Origin: MPNO01 sp965205995
GTDB lineage: Bacteria > Pseudomonadota > Alphaproteobacteria > MPNO01
Assembly (NCBI GenBank): GCA_965205995.1
Contig: OZ242200.1
Location: forward strand, 496,001 to 560,000
Reading direction: 5' to 3'
Length of the DNA stretch: 64,000 bases
Notes under the pieces: generated by a model
The model's database searches: none
What the model saw: the letters and a program-made list of their open reading frames with translations, nothing else
What the model was told of the DNA's origin: nothing
Made by a program: the position numbers and the translations under genes
Shown here: one piece after another, positions 28,780 through 36,968 of the stretch
Position numbering within the stretch: the stretch's first letter is position 1
Layout: each line of letters begins with the position of its first letter

Positions 28780-28965
28780 TCAGGACCGGCGGCGCCTTCC
28801 GGCGAAGCGGATCAGCGCCACCCTCGCCCCCCAGAGCAGCGCGCCGAACAGACCGCATAGCAGCACCGGCCCGGCGAGCGCCGGCAGCGCCGTCACCTCG
28901 CCGCGGAAGTACTGGAGCGCCGCCCAGGCGCAGCCGAAGGCCAGCCCGACCGCGATATAGCGCAT
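28780..28965 (-). CDS. Small membrane protein, 61 residues
   Basis: A short protein with two hydrophobic segments (about residues 3-19 and 28-50) and a basic tail ending RRRRS. No family is recognised. The orientation predicted by the positive-inside rule puts both ends in the cytoplasm. A 21-codon Arg-rich open frame ends seven bases upstream. No obvious ribosome-binding site precedes the ATG, so translation may depend on coupling. Confidence 0.45.
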   Translation of the reverse strand: MRYIAVGLAFGCAWAALQYFRGEVTALPALAGPVLLCGLFGALLWGARVALIRFAGRRRRS

Positions 28966-28971
28966 CGCGGT

Positions 28972-29037
28972 TCAGCGCCGCCGGCGGAATCGGCGGGCAA
29001 TGCGCTGCCGTTCGGGCTTTGCGCGGATCCCGTTCAT
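28972..29037 (-). CDS. Possible 21-residue Arg-rich leader peptide
   Basis: A very short open frame starting at ATG 29037 and ending in TGA six bases before the next gene's ATG. It encodes a peptide with ten arginines and one lysine. A TATAGT lies close upstream, so it would be nearly leaderless. It may be a translated leader for the 61-residue membrane protein, or simply chance in GC-rich DNA. Confidence 0.25.
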   Translation of the reverse strand: MNGIRAKPERQRIARRFRRRR

Positions 29038-29192
29038 AGGTCCGACTATAGGGGCGGGGCGGGGGCGCCGGTACCCGGCGCATGGTATTCACGAATGCGT
29101 TATCGGGGTCGGCGCAAAATCGCGCCGGGGCGGTCTGGTCATCCGCCCGGAGCGGTGTATCCTGAACCGGGTCGGCGACGGGGATTGGCGGG

Positions 29193-30113
29193 ATGGATGT
29201 GCGTCAACTGCGCTATTTCGTGGAAGTCGTTCAGGCAAAAAGCTTCACCAAGGCCGCCGAACGGGTCCGCGTTGCGCAGCCGGCGCTCGGGTTTCAGGTG
29301 CGCAAGCTCGAGGACGAGCTCGGCTCGGCGCTGCTGGTGCGCCACTCGCGCGGGGTGAAGACGACCGAGGCCGGGGATGCGCTGCTCAAGCACGCGCACG
29401 CGATCCTGCGCCAGATCGAACTCGCCAAGCAGGAAGTCATCGACCTCGCCGGCCCGCCGCGCGGACCGCTGGCGCTCGGGGTCACGCCGACGGCGAGCGC
29501 GCTCCTTGCAACCCGTATCGTGCAGCAATGCGGCGAGACCTTTCCGGGCATCGCGCTCAACCTGGTGGAGGGGCTGAGCGAAGACGTCATGCAATGGCTC
29601 GACGAGGGCCGCATCGACCTCGGCTTCACCTACAACCCGACCGCGGTCAAGGGCATCGAGAGCAAGCCGCTGCTGATCGAGGACCTGTTTTACATTTCGC
29701 CGGCCGAAGACGACATCGGGGCGGAGAAGATAGCCCTGGCGAAGCTCAGGAACCGCCCGTTGATCCTGCCGAGCCGGCCGCACGGCACGCGTATACTGGT
29801 CGAGCGGGCAGCCGAACAGCAGGGCATCGTCATCCAGGTCTCCTGCGAGGTCGATTCCGTCGCCACGGTGCGCGAGTTGGTCGAGGCCGGTATCGGCGCG
29901 ACGATCCTGCCGCTCGGCGCGGTGCAGGATGCGGTGCGCAGCGGCCGGCTGCACGCGGTGAGGATCGCCCGTCCCCGGATCTCGCGCACCCTCCACCTCG
30001 CATGGTCGAGCCGCTCCGCCCAGACCAATGCCGCGCTGGTGGTTTGCGATATAATCGACAAGCTCGCCGAAGAGCGCATCCTGTCCGGCGGCGGTTTCTG
30101 GCGCGCGCCCTAG
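29193..30113 (+). CDS. LysR family transcriptional regulator
   Basis: A 306-residue LysR-type regulator. The N-terminal winged helix-turn-helix is intact (VRQLRYFVEVVQAKSFTKAA then VAQPALGFQVRKLED), followed by the effector-binding periplasmic-binding-protein-like domain. The sequence resembles the CynR/CbbR/NAC region of the family, with no specific effector evident. It is the first gene of a same-strand run with a diiron-oxidase-like protein, two decarboxylase-like proteins and a rhodanese; it is read in the same direction, not divergently, so autoregulation with the run is possible. Confidence 0.92.
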   Translation: MDVRQLRYFVEVVQAKSFTKAAERVRVAQPALGFQVRKLEDELGSALLVRHSRGVKTTEAGDALLKHAHAILRQIELAKQEVIDLAGPPRGPLALGVTPTASALLATRIVQQCGETFPGIALNLVEGLSEDVMQWLDEGRIDLGFTYNPTAVKGIESKPLLIEDLFYISPAEDDIGAEKIALAKLRNRPLILPSRPHGTRILVERAAEQQGIVIQVSCEVDSVATVRELVEAGIGATILPLGAVQDAVRSGRLHAVRIARPRISRTLHLAWSSRSAQTNAALVVCDIIDKLAEERILSGGGFWRAP

Positions 30114-30170
30114 ACGCGCCGCCGCGTCTTCCGAGCGGCAATTCCTCGAACCAGCAGGGAGCCTGCCTTC

Positions 30171-30893
30171 ATGAGTGGCAAAAGCGTCATCGAACGGCTT
30201 GACGAGGTCGTCGACGAATTCGCCAGGCGCGTCCGCATCTACAACGAAGAGGTGACGATGGAGCGTGCGCGCATCTTCGTGATGCAGCACCGCCAGAACA
30301 CCCGTTTCCGCAACTCGGTCCTGAAACTGCGGGTGGCCACCAACTGCCCCGAATGGGACATCAAGCTCGACATCATCCATGCCTGTTCGCAGGAGATCAT
30401 CGCCGACCACGAATATGGCGGCGGCCAGCCGCATTGGGAAATCGTCGAGGATCTCGGCACCTGCCTCGGGCTGGGCAGGGAGGAAATCCGTTCCGCCCCG
30501 CTGCTCGACAGCACCCGGCTGAGCTGGCTCGCCTGGGAGGCGCTGATGACCAACCGGCACTGGCTCGAAGGGCTGATCGCCAATACCTGCGCCGAGCGTT
30601 CGGCGCTGCCGGGTTACGGCGCGGGCGAGTTGCGCGAGCTCGGCTGGCTCGGGCTGGAACGCCGGCGCTGGCGGGAGACGCTCGGCATCGAGGACGAAAA
30701 GCTGAGCTTCTTCAAGATCCACGGCGAGGCCGATGTCGAGCATTCCGAGATCGGCTGGAACGCGGTCTCCAGATTCGCGACCGAGCTTCGCATGGAGGAC
30801 GCGGTCGTCGAGGCGTGCCGGGTCAATCTGATGGTCTGGGAAAATTACTGGAACGGCATCTGCGCCGCCGCCGACCGGACCCGGGCCGGCTGA
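30171..30893 (+). CDS. Heme-oxygenase-fold putative diiron oxidase (HDO)
   Basis: A 240-residue, all-helical protein in the PqqC/TenA/heme-oxygenase-like superfamily. The HEYGGGQPH segment at about residues 80-88 and the core helix pattern H184-x-E-x-D188-x-x-H191 match heme-oxygenase-like diiron oxidases (UndA, CADD, SznF class). These use two irons and O2 for N-oxygenation, desaturation or decarboxylation. No heme-binding Met/His set of a true heme oxygenase was identified. Nine to sixteen bases separate it from neighbours, so it is in an operon with two dihydroxyphthalate-decarboxylase-like genes. Substrate unknown; this is an inference from fold motifs. Confidence 0.72.
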   Translation: MSGKSVIERLDEVVDEFARRVRIYNEEVTMERARIFVMQHRQNTRFRNSVLKLRVATNCPEWDIKLDIIHACSQEIIADHEYGGGQPHWEIVEDLGTCLGLGREEIRSAPLLDSTRLSWLAWEALMTNRHWLEGLIANTCAERSALPGYGAGELRELGWLGLERRRWRETLGIEDEKLSFFKIHGEADVEHSEIGWNAVSRFATELRMEDAVVEACRVNLMVWENYWNGICAAADRTRAG

Positions 30894-30908
30894 GGGGAGG
30901 ACGATCGA

Positions 30909-31898
30909 ATGGCACCTCTGACGCTCACCTTCGCGGCCAGCGAGTACGACCATTTCCATGACCTGGTCTCCGGCGAGGTCAGGGCGGAAGGGATCGCGCT
31001 CAATTTTCTGAAGCTCACCATCGAAGAGGTGTTCTTCCGCTTCACCAAGTTCCGGGAGTGGGATGTCTCGGAGATGTCGATGGGGAAGTACATCTCGCTG
31101 AAGTCCCAGGGCGACGATTCGCTCACCGCGATCCCGGTCTTTCCCTCGCGCGTGTTTCGCCAGTCCTCGCTCTATGTGCGCGCCGGCAGCCAGCTCAAGG
31201 GCGCCGAAGAGCTCGCCGGCAAGCGGGTCGGCATCCCGGAATGGGCGCAGACCGCCTCGATCTACACCCGGGGCTGGATCGCCCATCAGGTGGGTGTCCC
31301 GCTGACCGCCATCGAATGGGTGCAGGCCGGGGTCAACCAGCCCGGCCGGGTGGAGAAGGTCGAGCTCCGCCTGCCCGACGGCATCCGCTATCGTCCCGAG
31401 CCCGGGCGCAGCCTCAACGACATGCTGCTCGCCGGCGACATCGACGTGGCGATGAGCGCCCACCCGCCGGCGGCGGCCGAGGACGGAAGCGGCGACATCG
31501 TCCGCCTCTACCCAAACTACCGCGGGATCGAGGAGGCGTATTACCGGGAAACCGGGATTTTCCCGATCATGCATGTCGTCGCGCTCCGCGGCGATGTCTT
31601 CGCGGCCAATCGCTGGATCGCGATGAACCTTCAGAAGGCGTTCGAGGAGGCCAAGTGGAACGCGATGCGCCGGGCCCAGGAAATCACCGCCACGCGGTTT
31701 CCCTTCGCCTGGTGCTTCGATGCGGCGGCCGAGGCAAGGGCGCTGTTCGGCGAGGATTTCTTTCCCTACGGCATCGAGCCCAACCGGACGACGCTCGAAG
31801 CGTTCCTGCAATACGGTTTCGAGCAGGGCGTCTGCCACCGGAAGATCGCGCCCGAGGATTTGTTCCCGCCCGAGGTCCAGGCGGAATTCAAGGTCTGA
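30909..31898 (+). CDS. 4,5-dihydroxyphthalate decarboxylase-like protein (copy 1)
   Basis: A 329-residue protein of the Pht5 family, built on a periplasmic-binding-protein (NMT1/THI5-like) fold but without signal peptide, so cytoplasmic. Landmarks are an N-terminal TLTFAASEYDH strand, a VFFRFTKFREWDVSEMS loop, FPSRVFRQSSLYVR, and an IFPIMHVVALRG segment. The reference member decarboxylates 4,5-dihydroxyphthalate. The sixteen-base gap after the HDO gene and the related second copy at 31978 indicate a joint pathway. It is a paralogue of the next gene, not identical in key segments, suggesting different substrates. Confidence 0.82.
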   Translation: MAPLTLTFAASEYDHFHDLVSGEVRAEGIALNFLKLTIEEVFFRFTKFREWDVSEMSMGKYISLKSQGDDSLTAIPVFPSRVFRQSSLYVRAGSQLKGAEELAGKRVGIPEWAQTASIYTRGWIAHQVGVPLTAIEWVQAGVNQPGRVEKVELRLPDGIRYRPEPGRSLNDMLLAGDIDVAMSAHPPAAAEDGSGDIVRLYPNYRGIEEAYYRETGIFPIMHVVALRGDVFAANRWIAMNLQKAFEEAKWNAMRRAQEITATRFPFAWCFDAAAEARALFGEDFFPYGIEPNRTTLEAFLQYGFEQGVCHRKIAPEDLFPPEVQAEFKV

Positions 31899-31977
31899 GA
31901 CCGCGCGCCCCGAACCGATTGCGGGACGATTGCCGGAACGCTAGTTTCCCGGCGACGACAAGGGCAGGGAGGCATCC

Positions 31978-32973
31978 ATGGTCGCCAAGGTTCCGCTTAC
32001 CATCGCTTGCGGCAATTACGACCGCGTCGCGGCGATCAAGGACGGCCGCGTCGAGGTCGAAGGCTGCGAGGTCACCTTCATCCCGATGGAGCCGGAGGAG
32101 GTGTTCTTCCGCGCCTTCCGGTACCAGGAATTCGATGCCTGCGAGCTGTCGTTTTCAAGCTTCATGATCGTGACCGCGCGCGACGAGAGCCCGTTCGTCG
32201 GGATTCCGGCCTTCGTCTCGCGCGTGTTCCGCCATTCCGGGATCTATATCCGCACCGACAAGGGGATCGAGAAGCCGGAGGATTTGCGCGGCAAGACGGT
32301 CGGCCTGCCCGAATACCAGATGACCGCGCCGGTCTGGATGCGCGGCATGCTGGAGGACGAGTACGGCGTGACGCCGCACGAGATCCACTGGCGCTCGGGC
32401 GGGCAGGAGGAGGCCGGGCGGGACGAACGGACGCCGCTGGTGCTGACCAACGGCGTCGACCTTCAGCCGATCCCCGAGGACAAGACCCTGGTCGAACTGT
32501 TCGAGGCCGGCGAGCTCGACGCGCTGCTCACCGCCCGCGCGCCGTCGAACTTCATCCAGGGCAAGCCCAATGTCGCCCGCCTCTTCCCCGATTACCGCGC
32601 GGTCGAACGGGCCTATTGGGAAAAGACCAAGCTGTTCCCGATCATGCATCTGATGGGGGTCAAGAAATCTCTCGCCGAGCAATATCCCTGGCTCCCGGGC
32701 AGCCTCTACAAGGCGTTGCTCAAGGCCAAGGCGATCGCCCTCGAAGAGGTGCGCGAGATCGCCGCGCTCAACGTGACGCTTCCCTGGGTGGAGGCGGAGG
32801 CGCTGGAGACGCGGGCGTTCATGGGCGAGGATTACTGGCGCTACGGCGTCGCCGAATGCACCCACGAGATCGAGACGATCACGCGCTATAGCTACGAACA
32901 GGGGCTGTCGGTCCGCAAGCTCACCGCCGAGGACCTGTTCGCCCCGTCGACCTTCGAAATCTCCAAGATCTGA
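31978..32973 (+). CDS. 4,5-dihydroxyphthalate decarboxylase-like protein (copy 2)
   Basis: A 331-residue second member of the Pht5 family, start ATG after AGGGAGG. Segments FFRAFRYQEFDACELS, FVSRVFRHSGIYIR and LFPIMHLMGVKK align with copy 1 at the same positions. Both copies keep the arginine-rich FXSRVFR element. Two adjacent genes of this family imply either two successive decarboxylations, a heteromeric enzyme, or a binding-protein role retained from the ancestor. No signal peptide. A rhodanese gene starts 20 bases downstream. Confidence 0.82.
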   Translation: MVAKVPLTIACGNYDRVAAIKDGRVEVEGCEVTFIPMEPEEVFFRAFRYQEFDACELSFSSFMIVTARDESPFVGIPAFVSRVFRHSGIYIRTDKGIEKPEDLRGKTVGLPEYQMTAPVWMRGMLEDEYGVTPHEIHWRSGGQEEAGRDERTPLVLTNGVDLQPIPEDKTLVELFEAGELDALLTARAPSNFIQGKPNVARLFPDYRAVERAYWEKTKLFPIMHLMGVKKSLAEQYPWLPGSLYKALLKAKAIALEEVREIAALNVTLPWVEAEALETRAFMGEDYWRYGVAECTHEIETITRYSYEQGLSVRKLTAEDLFAPSTFEISKI

Positions 32974-32993
32974 CCGGCAAGCGGGGACGGAAC

Positions 32994-33323
32994 ATGGACG
33001 AGGTGCCGCTCGAAATCCCGGTCGAGGAGCTCGACCGCATGCGCAAGGCGGGCGAGGCCCATCTTTTGCTCGACATACGGGAGGCGCACGAGCTCCAGAT
33101 CAGCGCGCTTTCGGGGAGCCTCGACATCCCGATGGGAAGCGTGCCGGAACGTCTCGACGAGTTGCCGGAGGAGGCGACCATCGCCGTCCTCTGCCGCACC
33201 GGCAACCGAAGCATGAAGGTCACGATGTGGCTGCGCCAGCAGGGCTATCCGGGCGCGACCAATGTGGGCGGCGGCATCAATGCCTGGGCCGAACGGATCG
33301 ACCCCTCGCTGCCGCAGTATTAG
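32994..33323 (+). CDS. Rhodanese-like protein
   Basis: A 109-residue single rhodanese domain. The active-site loop CRTGNRS starts at Cys 67, with the six-residue loop of sulfurtransferases, and the LLDIREAHELQ strand is typical. It could carry persulfide sulfur or act in redox signalling. It is the last gene of the LysR-HDO-decarboxylase run, spaced 20 bases. It is convergent with the Nfu scaffold gene, which also concerns sulfur, but they are on opposite strands. Confidence 0.88.
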   Translation: MDEVPLEIPVEELDRMRKAGEAHLLLDIREAHELQISALSGSLDIPMGSVPERLDELPEEATIAVLCRTGNRSMKVTMWLRQQGYPGATNVGGGINAWAERIDPSLPQY

Positions 33324-33335
33324 CAGGGAGAAGCC

Positions 33336-33884
33336 CTACAGCACGGCCTCGACGCGGGCGACCTCGGGGACGTAGTGGCGCAGCAGGTTCTCGACCCCCA
33401 TCTTGAGGGTCGCCGTCGAGCTCGGACAGCCCGAGCACGCGCCCTGCATCTGGAGATAGACCACCCCGTCCTCGAAACCGTGGAAGATGATGTCGCCGCC
33501 GTCCATCGCGACGGCGGGGCGGACGCGGGTATCGAGCAGATCCTTGATCTGGGTCACCACCTCGTCGTCATCGGTCTCCGGCAGCGCCGCGTCGGCGGTT
33601 TCCTCGACGATCGGCAGCCCGGCCGTAAAGTGCTCCATCAGGGCGCCGAGAATCGACGGCTTGAGCACATACCACTCGACCGCGTCTTCCTTGGTGACGC
33701 TGACGAAATCGGCGCCGAAAAAGACCGCCGTCACCCCCTCGATGCCGAACAGCCGCATCGCCAGAGGCGAGGACGCGGCGGTCTCGGGATGTGCGAAATG
33801 GGCCGTCCCCTTGGCCATGATCGTTTGCCCCGGGAGGAATTTCAGGCTCGCCGGGTTCGGGGTCTGCTCGGTCTGGATGAACAT
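33336..33884 (-). CDS. Nfu-type iron-sulfur cluster scaffold protein
   Basis: A 182-residue NifU-like protein with an N-terminal Nfu scaffold domain (FIQTEQTPNPASLKFLPG) and a C-terminal NifU domain holding the CSGCPSS motif, whose two cysteines bind a cluster shared in a dimer. It delivers [4Fe-4S] clusters to apoproteins. The ATG at 33884 with GGAGCAACC before it is chosen over a longer unsupported frame. The same architecture is standard in Alphaproteobacteria and mitochondria. The next upstream gene, yciB, is on the same strand. Confidence 0.93.
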   Translation of the reverse strand: MFIQTEQTPNPASLKFLPGQTIMAKGTAHFAHPETAASSPLAMRLFGIEGVTAVFFGADFVSVTKEDAVEWYVLKPSILGALMEHFTAGLPIVEETADAALPETDDDEVVTQIKDLLDTRVRPAVAMDGGDIIFHGFEDGVVYLQMQGACSGCPSSTATLKMGVENLLRHYVPEVARVEAVL

Positions 33885-33948
33885 GGTTGCTCCGGTTGTC
33901 GGTTCGGCGGCGGCGTGCAGGGGTGAAATAGCACGAATTCCGCGCCGA

Positions 33949-34539
33949 TCAATTCTCGCTTTCGCCGGCCCCGGGCGCGGGGGTCCCGGCATGATGGCGG
34001 TTCAGCATCGGCAGCTGGGTCAGAATGAACAGGAAGGTCAGCCCCATGATGCCGAACACCTTGAAGCTTACCCAGAAATCGGTGCTTTGGGTACGCCACA
34101 CCGCCTCGTTGAGGAGGGCCATCGCGACGAAGAAAATCCCGAAGCGGAAGGTGAGCCGGCGCCAGCCTTCGTCGTTCATCTGCCAGGCCGAGCCGAGGAC
34201 CGGCTTGAGGAGGGAACGCCCGAAGGCGAGCCCGCCCAGCAATACGGCCGCGATCAGCCCCTGCACGATGGTCGGCTTGAGCTTGATGAAGGTCTCGTCG
34301 TTGAGCCAGATGGTGAGGCCGCCGAAGACGCCGACCACGCCGGCGGTGATCAGCGGCATCAGCGGCACCCGCCGGCTGACGGCGTAGGAAAGCACGAGCG
34401 CGGCCAGGGTGGCGATCATCAGCGCGGCGGTCGCGGTGATCAGGTCGGAGAGAACATAGGCACCGAAGAAGACCACCAGGGGGCCGTACTCGGTAACCGG
34501 TTTGACGGCCCGGCTCCGTTCGCTTGTCGTGCTCGTCAT
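33949..34539 (-). CDS. yciB: YciB/IspZ family inner-membrane septation protein
   Basis: A 196-residue integral membrane protein of the YciB (intracellular septation protein A) family, with five to six hydrophobic helices. The characteristic TEYGPLVVFFGAYV start and WLNDETFIKLKPTIVQGL segment are present. The family supports cell-envelope integrity and division. The ATG at 34537-34539 gives the normal length; an upstream extension lacks similarity. GGAGG lies eleven bases before. Confidence 0.93.
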   Translation of the reverse strand: MTSTTSERSRAVKPVTEYGPLVVFFGAYVLSDLITATAALMIATLAALVLSYAVSRRVPLMPLITAGVVGVFGGLTIWLNDETFIKLKPTIVQGLIAAVLLGGLAFGRSLLKPVLGSAWQMNDEGWRRLTFRFGIFFVAMALLNEAVWRTQSTDFWVSFKVFGIMGLTFLFILTQLPMLNRHHAGTPAPGAGESEN

Positions 34540-34733
34540 CGGCGGCTCGGCCTCCCGGCGGCTCGGCATAAATGGGCGCGGCCGCGTCCCGACCATACCT
34601 CACGATGTTGAAAAATGGGAGGAACGCGCCCGCCTTTCAACCGGCCGGGTCTGGCGTTCCCGTCCGCGAACCGGGCTGTGGCGACGTGCCACGGGGAGGG
34701 TTGCCGCCGGAAGATTTATGGTAGGCTTTCGCC

Positions 34734-35267
34734 ATGGCATCGGTCGCCCACAGTTCTGGAAACTGGACGCCGCTCTCCGCCGAGGAGCGCGCGCGGTTGG
34801 ACGCGTTGCTCAAGATCGCCGCCGAGAGCCCGTATCCGGGCGAACGCGGCAACGCCCTCGACGCCGCGCGCCGGCTCGCCGGTCGCCACGGCATGTCGTT
34901 GCAGGAGGCCGCGAGCGAACCGCGCGCCGCTTCCCGGACGATGCGGATGCCGCGCAGCGCCGGCACCCGGGAAGTCGCGGATTTCATCGTATTTTCCGAG
35001 GCGCGGCTGCGCGCCGAAAAGGAGCGCTACGAGCGCGCGCTCAGGGAGGCGGTCGAGCGCGGGCTCGATAACGGCGTCCGGGTGCGCGTCGGCGATCCTG
35101 GGCGGACCGCATCGCCGAAGCCGAACGGACGCTGCCGCAGCCCGCACAGCTTCGCCGAGGTGCTGCTGTCCGAGACCAGCCTGCCGCTTCGCGAGATCGT
35201 GAGCCTGACGGGGCTCGACATCTACCGGGTGGTCGGCCTCAAGCTCAAGATGCGCTCGCCCGCCTGA
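34734..35267 (+). CDS. DUF2786-like protein
   Basis: A 177-residue soluble protein whose first 55 residues fit the DUF2786 pattern (LDALLKIAAESPYPGE then ALDAARRLAGRHGMSLQEA). The middle is basic and charged, and the C-terminus ends in an Arg/Lys-rich helix. In phages and bacteria DUF2786 proteins are linked to DNA or RNA metabolism, but no function is proven. Short inverted-GC runs surround it; no operon partner. Confidence 0.6.
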   Translation: MASVAHSSGNWTPLSAEERARLDALLKIAAESPYPGERGNALDAARRLAGRHGMSLQEAASEPRAASRTMRMPRSAGTREVADFIVFSEARLRAEKERYERALREAVERGLDNGVRVRVGDPGRTASPKPNGRCRSPHSFAEVLLSETSLPLREIVSLTGLDIYRVVGLKLKMRSPA

Positions 35268-35279
35268 GGCGCGAATCGT

Positions 35280-36356
35280 TCATCGCTCCGGCACGTAGAA
35301 CTGCGTGCCCAACCAGCGCCAGCGGCCTTCCTGGGCCGGCATCGTGCAATTGATTCGGGCGCGGCCGGGAGGGAAGGGCTTCTCCACTTTCGCGAGGATC
35401 CGCCCGTCGCCGCGCCGTTCGAGACCGATGCGGCCCTGGCCGGACGCGTAGCAGGCGATGGAATCGAGAGCCCGGCGCGCCGGGCCGGTGACCGTGAACG
35501 CGAATTCCGGCGGATTGGCCGGTCCGGCGAGCAGGGGATCGGGCGGTGCGATATCGCTGGCCTCGATCGGCAGGGCGTTGGCCGCAAGGATGAACCGGTC
35601 GATGCCGCCATAGGCCTCGTTCATCGCGAACCGCGGCAGGTAGTAGTGATTGGCGCCGTGATAGACGACGCCCGAGTGCTGGCCCAGCGCCGCGGCGAAG
35701 CCGGCCTTCTCCACCTCCGACTGGACCGCGCTGCTGTTCTCGCCGAACGGGTAGGCGAACAGGCTGGGCCGCCTGCCGAGCTCCATCTCGAAGCGCTTGT
35801 TCGACCGGGCCAGCTCGGCGGCATTCTCGCCGGCCGGGAGCAGCGGCATATGCGGGTGCGACGCGGTCTGGCTCCCTATGGTCACGCCGGCCGCCGCAAG
35901 CTCGCGGATCTGCGCCCAGCTCATATAGCTCTTGAAGCCGCGGTCGATCGCGTCGGTGGCGACGAACAGGGTGAAGGGCAGCCCGGCCTTGCGCAGCCTG
36001 GGCCAGCCCTCGGTGTAGAGCGACAGGAAGGCATCGTCCACGCTCAGCCCGACCGTGCGGTCGGGAAGATCGTCGCCCTTGCGGACCGCCGCCACGATGT
36101 CCGGCAGCGGCAGGACGTTGAACCTGCCCTTCTTCAGCGCGTCGATATGCGCCTCGAGCTGGTCGATGCCGATATTGGTCGACGGGTGGGCAGCCTCGCC
36201 GAAGCGGTGATACATGAAGACAACCGCCGAGCCGGCGGCGAAAGCCGGCGCCGCGACGACGAACCCCGCCGCGGCCATGGTCAGACCGAGGACGCAGCGC
36301 CGCAATCGGCAAGAGCGCCGAAGCGCGCCGTGCGGCTTGCGGGAGCGATCCGTCAT
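35280..36356 (-). CDS. Polysaccharide deacetylase family protein
   Basis: A 358-residue exported NodB-domain protein. A signal peptide with a basic start and an AAPAFAAG cleavage region near residue 40 is seen. The active-site motifs are SVDDAF (TFDD-type) at about 115 and SHPHM (His-x3-His type), followed by AYPFGEN. It would remove N-acetyl groups from a cell-surface or exported sugar polymer in the periplasm. A C-terminal domain of about 100 residues after the NodB fold is unassigned. Start chosen for the signal peptide. Confidence 0.87.
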   Translation of the reverse strand: MTDRSRKPHGALRRSCRLRRCVLGLTMAAAGFVVAAPAFAAGSAVVFMYHRFGEAAHPSTNIGIDQLEAHIDALKKGRFNVLPLPDIVAAVRKGDDLPDRTVGLSVDDAFLSLYTEGWPRLRKAGLPFTLFVATDAIDRGFKSYMSWAQIRELAAAGVTIGSQTASHPHMPLLPAGENAAELARSNKRFEMELGRRPSLFAYPFGENSSAVQSEVEKAGFAAALGQHSGVVYHGANHYYLPRFAMNEAYGGIDRFILAANALPIEASDIAPPDPLLAGPANPPEFAFTVTGPARRALDSIACYASGQGRIGLERRGDGRILAKVEKPFPPGRARINCTMPAQEGRWRWLGTQFYVPER

Positions 36357-36533
36357 GCCTTGCTTCCCGGCGAAATGGCGTGTGGCTGCACGCTCACCGA
36401 GCTTTGTAGCCGGAACCGCCGGTTGTCAATTGCCGAAACCGGCCTAAGACGGGTTTTCCGATTGTCCTTGCTCAATGCGGCGATCCGAATAGATTGCTTC
36501 CTGGCGGGCGTCCAGTCGGGGAGGGAGGCGAGT

Positions 36534-36968
36534 TTGGCCGAGACGGTTCATGCGGAACCGCCATTGATCGCGGGCGAAGCGGTCAGGATCGGCGATGACG
36601 GCCGGCCCACCTTGATCGGCTCGGAATGCGCGGATTGCGCCACCCGGGTCTTTCCCCCGGTGGCGCTCTGCCCGGAATGCATGGGCGACGGCGTCGCGCC
36701 GCTGGCGCTGGCACGCAGCGGGCGGCTCTACAGCTACACCACCGTCCATGTGGCGCCGCGCGGCTGGACCGTCCCCTATATCGCGGGCTATGTCGACCTG
36801 CCCGAAGGCGTGCGCGTCTTCACCCATGTGGTCGGCGCATCCGAAGCGCAGCTTGCGATGGAGATGGAGGTCGAGCTGACCACCGCGGCGCTCGGCACCG
36901 ACGAGGACGGAGAGGCGTTTTCGAGCTACGCCTTCCGCCCCCGTGCGACGGAGGAACAGAATGCGTGA
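36534..36968 (+). CDS. DUF35 zinc-ribbon/OB-fold acyl-CoA associated protein
   Basis: A 144-residue protein with an N-terminal zinc ribbon (CADC ... CPEC) and an OB-fold typical of DUF35 (ChsH2/MaoC partner). In thiolase and hydratase operons, DUF35 proteins deliver acyl-CoA intermediates or bridge enzymes in multi-enzyme complexes. The TTG start at 36534 follows a GGGAGGGAGG ribosome-binding site. It overlaps the thiolase gene by eight bases, making a functional pair very likely. Confidence 0.85.
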   Translation: MAETVHAEPPLIAGEAVRIGDDGRPTLIGSECADCATRVFPPVALCPECMGDGVAPLALARSGRLYSYTTVHVAPRGWTVPYIAGYVDLPEGVRVFTHVVGASEAQLAMEMEVELTTAALGTDEDGEAFSSYAFRPRATEEQNA

